From contig CACWPL010000014.1 of NCBI GenBank assembly GCA_902762785.1, positions 1 through 63,975 on the forward strand: a DNA stretch of 63,975 nt. Direction: 5' to 3'. Below, in pieces: positions 59,377 to 63,975 of the stretch. Under the pieces are notes generated by a model that made no database searches, was not told the origin of the DNA, and saw only the letters and a program-made list of their open reading frames with translations. The position numbers were made by a program, and so were the translations under genes. This DNA is from an uncultured Ruminococcus sp. (lineage in GTDB: Bacteria; Bacillota; Clostridia; Oscillospirales; Ruminococcaceae). Each line of letters opens with the position of its first letter. Positions within the stretch are counted from its first letter, which is position 1.

Positions 59377-60261
59377 ATGATACAGGATCAGGAGAGTTAT
59401 ACTGCCAAGCTCTGCGCATTTGCGCGGGCTTGGCATTCCAATACGGCGCGGCAGAAGATCTTTGATGACTATCTGGCCTTCGATCTGATGGGATGGGAGG
59501 GCTATGAGCGCATCAAAGCCGAGGTCATGCAGCGCTACGGGGTCGCCACACGCGACGATCTGGGGCGGTTCGTCAACGAATATTTTGCCCCGATCCCGCT
59601 GGCACGGCTGCGGTTCACGGAAAGTCGTCTGCTCAAATTCGCGCAGTCCGGCAAGGTGCAGTATGTGATCTGCGGCGCGGGTGCGGACAGCTTTTCGTTT
59701 CGGAACGCGAATCAGGACATCGAGGTGTTCGAGGTCGATCACCCGGACACGCAGCGCTACAAGCGCGAACGGATCCGCGCATTGGAATGGAACATCCCGA
59801 AGAACGTCCATTTCGTCCCGGTCGACTTTGAGAAGGAGACGATGATCGGGAGACTGCTGTCGGCAGGGTTCTCGCCCGAAAAGCCGACGTTTTTCAGCAT
59901 CCTGGGCGTGACCTACTATCTGACGCTCCCCGTGTTCACGGAGACGCTGCGGCAGATTGAGCTGCTGGCGTCGCTCGGGAGCGTGGTGGTGTTCGATCTT
60001 CCTCTGCGGTCGGGCGACCGTCCGCCCCGTGTGGCGGCGCTGGAGCAGATCACCGCGGATCTGGGGGAGCCCATGCGCGGCGGATACGATCACGCAGAGG
60101 TGTCGCGCGCCTTGTATGCACTGGGATTCCAGATCGACACGTATTATACGCCGAGGATGGTGCAGGAGCATTATTTTGCAGACCGTGCGGACGGGATGCA
60201 CGCTTGGGAGAACGTCTGTCTGCTGAGTGCGACGCTCACCAACGGAAGATGCTACGAATAA
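59377..60261 (+). CDS. Class I SAM-dependent methyltransferase, PPM/LCM family
   Basis: 294 aa, starting 2 bases after the PaaK stop with little ribosome site, so probably coupled. The fold shows VQYVICGAGADSFSFR (SAM loop, about 93-108), EVFEVDHPDTQRYKRERI (acidic loop) and FSILGVTYYL, as in leucine-carboxyl and polyketide O-methyltransferases. These methylate carboxylates or hydroxyls on small molecules. Its place among sulfur and acyl-CoA genes hints at methylation of a carboxylate or thiol, but nothing in sequence fixes the acceptor. Confidence 0.82.
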   Translation: MIQDQESYTAKLCAFARAWHSNTARQKIFDDYLAFDLMGWEGYERIKAEVMQRYGVATRDDLGRFVNEYFAPIPLARLRFTESRLLKFAQSGKVQYVICGAGADSFSFRNANQDIEVFEVDHPDTQRYKRERIRALEWNIPKNVHFVPVDFEKETMIGRLLSAGFSPEKPTFFSILGVTYYLTLPVFTETLRQIELLASLGSVVVFDLPLRSGDRPPRVAALEQITADLGEPMRGGYDHAEVSRALYALGFQIDTYYTPRMVQEHYFADRADGMHAWENVCLLSATLTNGRCYE

Positions 60262-60282
60262 CAGAGAAATGAGGAAGGATCT

Positions 60283-61443
60283 ATGAGTCAGTTTGAACAT
60301 ATCAGCACCGCCCTGATCCACGGCGGCGTTGCAGGGGACGAACGCACGGGTGCCGTGAACGTCCCGATCTATCAGACCTCGACCTACCAGCAGGACGGCC
60401 TTGGGAAGATGCGCGGCTACGAGTATACGCGCACCGGCAACCCGACCCGCGAGGCGCTGGAGGCCCTTATCGCAGAGCTGGAGGAGGGCTACGCGGGGTT
60501 CGCGTTCGCTTCCGGCATGGCGGCGATCACGGCCGTGCTGAGTCTGCTGCATGCGGGCGACCGTGTGCTGATCTCCTCGAACGTCTACGGCGGTACGTTC
60601 CGCCTGCTCGCAAAGGTGTTCGATCATTTTTCGATCGGCTACCGCATCGCGGATACGACCGATGCCGCGAGATTCGAGTCCGACATCACCGAGGATGTGA
60701 AGGCCGTCATCATCGAGAGCCCCGCGAATCCGCTCATGACCGTGACGGATATCCGCGAGATCGCGGACATCTCCCATGCGCACGGTCTGCTCGTGATCGT
60801 GGACAACACGTTCATGACCCCCTATCTGCAAAAGCCGCTGACCCTCGGCGCCGACATCGTCGTCCATTCCGCAACGAAGTACCTTGGCGGTCACTCGGAT
60901 GTGGTCGCGGGGCTCGCTGTGGTGAACAGCAAGGCGCTCGCAGAGAAGATCGCGTTCATCCAGAATTCCACGGGCGGCGTCCTTCCGCCGTTCGACAGCT
61001 TTCTGCTCATCCGCGGCATCAAAACGCTCGGCGTCCGCATGGATCGGCATGTGGAGAACGCCATCAAGGCCGCAGAGTTCCTGCAGGCGCATCCGGCCGT
61101 GGCACAGGTGCATTATCCGGGACTGCCCACCGATCCGGGCTATGCCGTGAATCAGAAGCAGGCGAAGAACGGCGGCGTCATGATCTCCTTCGAGCTGCAC
61201 GAGAACTATGACATCGAGAGATTTTTCGAGAGTCTGAAGCTCGTGATCCTTGCCGAATCGCTCGGCGGTGTGGAGTCCCTGGTATGCCATCCGTCCACGA
61301 TGACGCACGCCTCCATCCCGCCTGAGATCCGCGCACAGGTCGGCATCACAGACGGCCTCATCCGGCTGTCCGTTGGCATCGAGGACATCCGCGACATCCT
61401 GGCAGATCTCGATCAGGCGATCAAAGCGAGCGAGGTGGTCTGA
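60283..61443 (+). CDS. mccB: Cystathionine gamma-lyase/synthase-type PLP enzyme (MccB-like)
   Basis: 386 aa. Cys/Met metabolism PLP family; Lys199 in VVHSATKYLGGHSDVVAG. YEYTRTGNPTREALEALIAELE and SLGGVESLVCHPSTMTHASI are typical of gamma-lyases and gamma-synthases. The gene next to it, starting on the next base, is a cystathionine beta-synthase-like gene, so the MccA-MccB reverse transsulfuration route (homocysteine to cysteine) is the best reading. GAGGAAGGA precedes ATG. Confidence 0.88.
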   Translation: MSQFEHISTALIHGGVAGDERTGAVNVPIYQTSTYQQDGLGKMRGYEYTRTGNPTREALEALIAELEEGYAGFAFASGMAAITAVLSLLHAGDRVLISSNVYGGTFRLLAKVFDHFSIGYRIADTTDAARFESDITEDVKAVIIESPANPLMTVTDIREIADISHAHGLLVIVDNTFMTPYLQKPLTLGADIVVHSATKYLGGHSDVVAGLAVVNSKALAEKIAFIQNSTGGVLPPFDSFLLIRGIKTLGVRMDRHVENAIKAAEFLQAHPAVAQVHYPGLPTDPGYAVNQKQAKNGGVMISFELHENYDIERFFESLKLVILAESLGGVESLVCHPSTMTHASIPPEIRAQVGITDGLIRLSVGIEDIRDILADLDQAIKASEVV

Positions 61444-62355
61444 ATGGCACTCTATCGTTCCATGCAGGAGCTGATCGGCGATACGCCGCTGGTGCAGCTG
61501 CAGCATTTTGATGTCCCGGACGGGGTGAAACTGTTCGCGAAGCTCGAGCTATACAATCCGTCCGGCAGTGTCAAGGACCGGACGGGACTTTACATGATCC
61601 GCGCGGCAGAGCGATCCGGCGTCCTGCGGCCGGGTGCGACCATCGTGCTCGGGACAGCCGGGAACACCGGGCTCGGCATCGCTTTTGCGGCGCTGAATCG
61701 CGGCTACGAGCTGCTGTTCGTCGTGCCGACGAAATTCTCGGAGGAAAAGCAGATCCTCCTCCGCGCCCTTGGTGCGCAGGTCATCAACACGCCGCGGGAG
61801 GACGGGATGCTCGGTGCAGAACGTAAGGCTGCGGAGCTAACGCGCCAGATCCCTGGCGCCGTCACGCTCGACCAGTTCAAGGATCAGAGCAATCCGCAGG
61901 CACATTACGAGACGACCGGGCGCGAGATCTGGGAGGATCTGCGCGGGGACGTGCAGTATGTCGTGGCGGGCGCCGGGAGCGGCGGGACGATCACCGGCAT
62001 CCTGCGCTACCTCAAGGAGAAGGACCCCTCTGTGCAGGGCGTCCTCGCCGATCCGGAGGGCAGCACGATGGGCGGCGGTGAGCATCATGACTACGACATC
62101 GAGGGGATCGGGAACGATTTCATCGCCGATACGATGGATATGTCGCTGATCGACCGCGTCATCAAGATGAACGATGAGGAGGCTTTCACGCACGTCCGTC
62201 TGCTCGCGGAGCGTGAGGGCATCATCGCCGGCTCCTCCTCGGGCGCGGCGCTGGCGGCGTCCCTGAAGCTCGCCAGGTCCGGCGTCAAGGGGAACATCGT
62301 GACGGTATTCCCTGACCGCGGCGACCGGTATTTCAGCACGAAGCTCTTTACCTGA
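61444..62355 (+). CDS. mccA: Cysteine synthase / cystathionine beta-synthase family (MccA-like)
   Basis: 303 aa. PLP fold II with Lys44 in NPSGSVKDRTG, LGTAGNTGLGIAFAAL (phosphate-substrate loop), and GAGSGGTITGILRYL. EGSTMGGGEHHDYDIEGIG replaces the usual CysK ending and fits O-acetylserine-dependent cystathionine beta-synthase. It starts on the base after the MccB stop. It would make cystathionine from homocysteine, feeding MccB to yield cysteine. Plain cysteine synthase activity cannot be excluded. Confidence 0.88.
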   Translation: MALYRSMQELIGDTPLVQLQHFDVPDGVKLFAKLELYNPSGSVKDRTGLYMIRAAERSGVLRPGATIVLGTAGNTGLGIAFAALNRGYELLFVVPTKFSEEKQILLRALGAQVINTPREDGMLGAERKAAELTRQIPGAVTLDQFKDQSNPQAHYETTGREIWEDLRGDVQYVVAGAGSGGTITGILRYLKEKDPSVQGVLADPEGSTMGGGEHHDYDIEGIGNDFIADTMDMSLIDRVIKMNDEEAFTHVRLLAEREGIIAGSSSGAALAASLKLARSGVKGNIVTVFPDRGDRYFSTKLFT

Positions 62356-62374
62356 TACGGCGTCTGTCTCTATC

Positions 62375-62429
62375 CTTACAACGCTGCGCGTCTGCTTTTT
62401 TGGCAGACGCGCAGATCGTTGTTTGTAAG
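62375..62429 (+). terminator. Long hairpin after mccA
   Basis: CTGCGCGTCTGC (62384-62395) pairs with GCAGACGCGCAG (62403-62414) with TTTTTT in the loop, and an outer CTTACAACG/CGTTGTTTGTAAG. There is no T-run after the stem, so the end point is uncertain. Confidence 0.55.
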
Positions 62430-62448
62430 GCATGGGAGCGAAACGCAC

Positions 62449-62859
62449 TCATCCGCACTGCACGTCCGCACGGGACGCCGTGTCGTCGAGCGCGATCTCG
62501 ATGCCGAAGAGATAGCGATAGTCCGCGATCGTCAGGCAGCATTTGTTGGTGTCCAAGCAGTCGTCGATCTCGCCCTCGGGGAGGAAGAGGACACCATTCC
62601 TGGCGATCTGGAAAATGCTCCTGTCATAGCCCTTCCCATTCTTCCGCGTGATGACGATGCGGTCCTCGCCGCGTGTGATCTCGATTCTGTTGGCCGTTGC
62701 CTGATAGGTATAGCCGCAGGATCGGCAGATCGTACAGAGGGTCGGAAGATCCAGCGCTTCTCCCAGCGGCACGGTATCCTCTGTGACATACATCCCCGAA
62801 TAGAAGGACGTCAGTTCGCCGATCTTCGTTTCCCCGAGGAGAACCCCATAAAAGTACAC
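62449..62859 (-). pseudogene. C-terminal remnant of an unknown stalk-domain-like protein
   Basis: The frame of about 136 codons begins with GTG at 62859 without a ribosome site, 12 bases beyond the recombinase stop, and the frame remains open upstream into the recombinase gene in another reading frame. It reads VYFYGVLLGETKIGELTS, then GMYVTEDTVPLGEALDLP, RIEITRGEDRIVI and GIEIALDDTA. The alternation of short strands resembles a copper-amine-oxidase-type stalk domain, but I am not sure. Seven Cys are present. Probably the 3' part of a gene cut by insertion of the mobile element; an internal ATG could allow a shorter product. Confidence 0.5.
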
Positions 62860-62870
62860 CCAAATATTAT

Positions 62871-63975
62871 TTACTCCACATTCTGCGGAAGCAGAATGTT
62901 TCTTTTCTCCGTAAGCCCTTTGTCAAGGAACTTGTAAAAGATGTGAATCTGCCTGTCCTCGTCCTTGCTTTCGGGACGATCACCAATCACGATGTACTCG
63001 ATAAGCTCCAAACAAGTCTCACGGGTAAGCTCCTGAATATCGACATACTTCTTGATATTTTCAATGTATCTGTCAATATCCTTTTCAGCCTGTTCAGCGG
63101 TTTCGCACTTTTCTTTCAGTACAGCGACTTTCTCTCTCAGCATCTTCTGCTCATCAAGATACTGATTCAGCATTTTCACGCAGAGTTCTTCGGGTACAGT
63201 ACCGAGGAGCTTTTCTTCATAGGTCTTACTGATAAGCGTTTCGAGCTGTGCAAGCCTTTTCTCACCCTCATGGAGTTCCTTGCTGTTATGCTGGCTCTCC
63301 GCATCGGCAGTAGCCTGTCTGCGTTTTCTAACGGCTTCACGGAGTGCGTCCTCGTCCTCAACGGCAAGTCGTGCCTTTGCTCTAATATCGTCAACAACAA
63401 TCTGTGAAATTACTCTTTCCAAAATGGAATGAGGAGTGCAGCCGTCCATTCCGCTTCTAACATAAGTACCACAGCGATAGCTGACAGTCTCATATGTTCC
63501 ACGCTTCTTAGAGGTGTGCATGGTTCTGTTCATTTTCATCTTGTAACCGCAGTCTGGGCAGTACATAAATCCTGACAGCGGAAGAATCACGCCTTCTTTT
63601 GTTGTCTTGCCGATACTCACCGATGCGTCAACCTCTCTAACCTTGTCCCACAGCTCTCTTGAAATGATAGGTTCATGATTATTTTCAATCACTATCCATT
63701 CCGACCTGTCCTTGCGTATCTGCTTGTGATTTTTGTAGGATACCGTTGTCACTCTCTGCTGTGCGAGATTTCCGATATAAATCTCATTGTTAAGAATGCC
63801 ACGCACCATACAATCATTCCACAGATGTGAAGTCACAAGGGGATTATCTTTGCCTTTAAGCTGATAACGATGATCCGAGGGAGTTGCGATGCCGTCCTTG
63901 TTAAGCTGTATAGCGATCTGCTTCGGACTTAACCCTCTTGCCCTCTGCTCAAATATACGTCTTACGATAACGGCG
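62871..63975 (-). CDS. Large serine recombinase, partial (runs off the right edge)
   Basis: At least 368 codons lie in the window; the frame enters from the right (AVIVRRIFEQRARG onward) so the catalytic N-terminal resolvase domain is outside. Visible are the recombinase domain (VRGILNNEIYIGNLAQQRVT), a zinc ribbon with CPDCGYKMKMNRT and YRCGTYVRSGMDGC, a long coiled coil (about 160-270 from the first visible Met-like codon), and the end RNILLPQNVE. GC is clearly below that of the left neighbours. This is the integrase type of clostridial ICEs and phages, usually at an element's end, so the attachment site should lie near 62860-62880. Confidence 0.88.
   Translation of the reverse strand, partial: AVIVRRIFEQRARGLSPKQIAIQLNKDGIATPSDHRYQLKGKDNPLVTSHLWNDCMVRGILNNEIYIGNLAQQRVTTVSYKNHKQIRKDRSEWIVIENNHEPIISRELWDKVREVDASVSIGKTTKEGVILPLSGFMYCPDCGYKMKMNRTMHTSKKRGTYETVSYRCGTYVRSGMDGCTPHSILERVISQIVVDDIRAKARLAVEDEDALREAVRKRRQATADAESQHNSKELHEGEKRLAQLETLISKTYEEKLLGTVPEELCVKMLNQYLDEQKMLREKVAVLKEKCETAEQAEKDIDRYIENIKKYVDIQELTRETCLELIEYIVIGDRPESKDEDRQIHIFYKFLDKGLTEKRNILLPQNVE

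Overview
The window looks like chromosome of a high-GC, Gram-positive, cellulosome-type anaerobe close to Ruminococcus (Oscillospiraceae). This is inferred from three secreted proteins ending in type I dockerins (1215-4532, 17597-19459, 38129-40714), Thr/Glu- and Pro-rich linkers, ferredoxin-linked 2-oxoacid metabolism, and Firmicutes-type promoters. Two edges carry mobile DNA: an IS30-family element with a 3' deletion starts at base 1, and an AT-richer large serine recombinase runs off the right end.

Left part (1-13.6 kb): IS30 remnant; a GH97-dockerin enzyme; a small lipoprotein, an unusual nitrilase-fold protein and an ADP-ribose-type NUDIX hydrolase; then a cell-surface cluster on the minus strand (a decayed lipoprotein, a Pro/Ala/Thr-rich lipoprotein, a phage-type lysozyme with Cys-containing repeats and a structured leader). 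Next comes an island (about 9.9-13.0 kb) with two unrecognised genes and 1.2 kb of AT-rich, GATC-dense, internally duplicated non-coding DNA.

Middle left (13-25 kb): a GNAT gene broken by an in-frame TGA, bcp, an EFR1-type flavodoxin/ferredoxin, and then what I consider the most interesting locus: a consensus promoter, a 48-codon leader ORF packed with Phe, Gln and Trp codons, a rho-independent terminator with a competing antiterminator pairing, a small HTH gene, and tRNA-Trp, tRNA-Phe and tRNA-Gln. The leader is rich in precisely the codons read by the three tRNAs downstream, which suggests ribosome-mediated attenuation of a tRNA operon. Sortase-type and amidase genes, a transglutaminase-dockerin protein, mnmM, a second tRNA cluster (Val-Asp-Gly-Cys), a Cthe_2159-like lipoprotein, nrnA and pyrE follow.

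Centre (25-44 kb): PIN-like protein, nadE, a MATE exporter, a cytoplasmic BspA-type LRR protein, an ABC exporter, and a four-gene operon joining two MalFG-type sugar permeases to a HlyD-like adaptor and a MacB-like extracellular-core protein, but with no ATPase or binding protein. Then a clan GH-A-like dockerin enzyme, a short peptide deformylase, PepF, a bacterial-type PARG, an array of TGAAACA motifs, tRNA-Pro, and a small NrdD-related protein.

Right (44.8-62.4 kb): a MacB-type ABC pair (1119-aa FtsX permease with a long coiled coil), a fluoride channel, a hexapeptide acetyltransferase, and a large sulfur/2-oxoacid region: MetY, a rhodanese-ThiF fusion, a four-subunit 2-oxoacid:ferredoxin oxidoreductase with an aminotransferase and an amidohydrolase in one translationally coupled operon, then a PaaK-like ligase, a PPM/LCM-family methyltransferase and the reverse-transsulfuration pair MccB-MccA. 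The metY and oxidoreductase promoters share a 10-bp element at the same distance from the -35 box, suggesting joint control. A probable metabolic reading is transamination and oxidative decarboxylation of an amino acid, possibly methionine, coupled to homocysteine/cysteine exchange; the substrate is not shown by sequence.

Almost every promoter I could find has exactly 17 bp between the -35 and -10 boxes and usually a TGG or TGC just before TATAAT.
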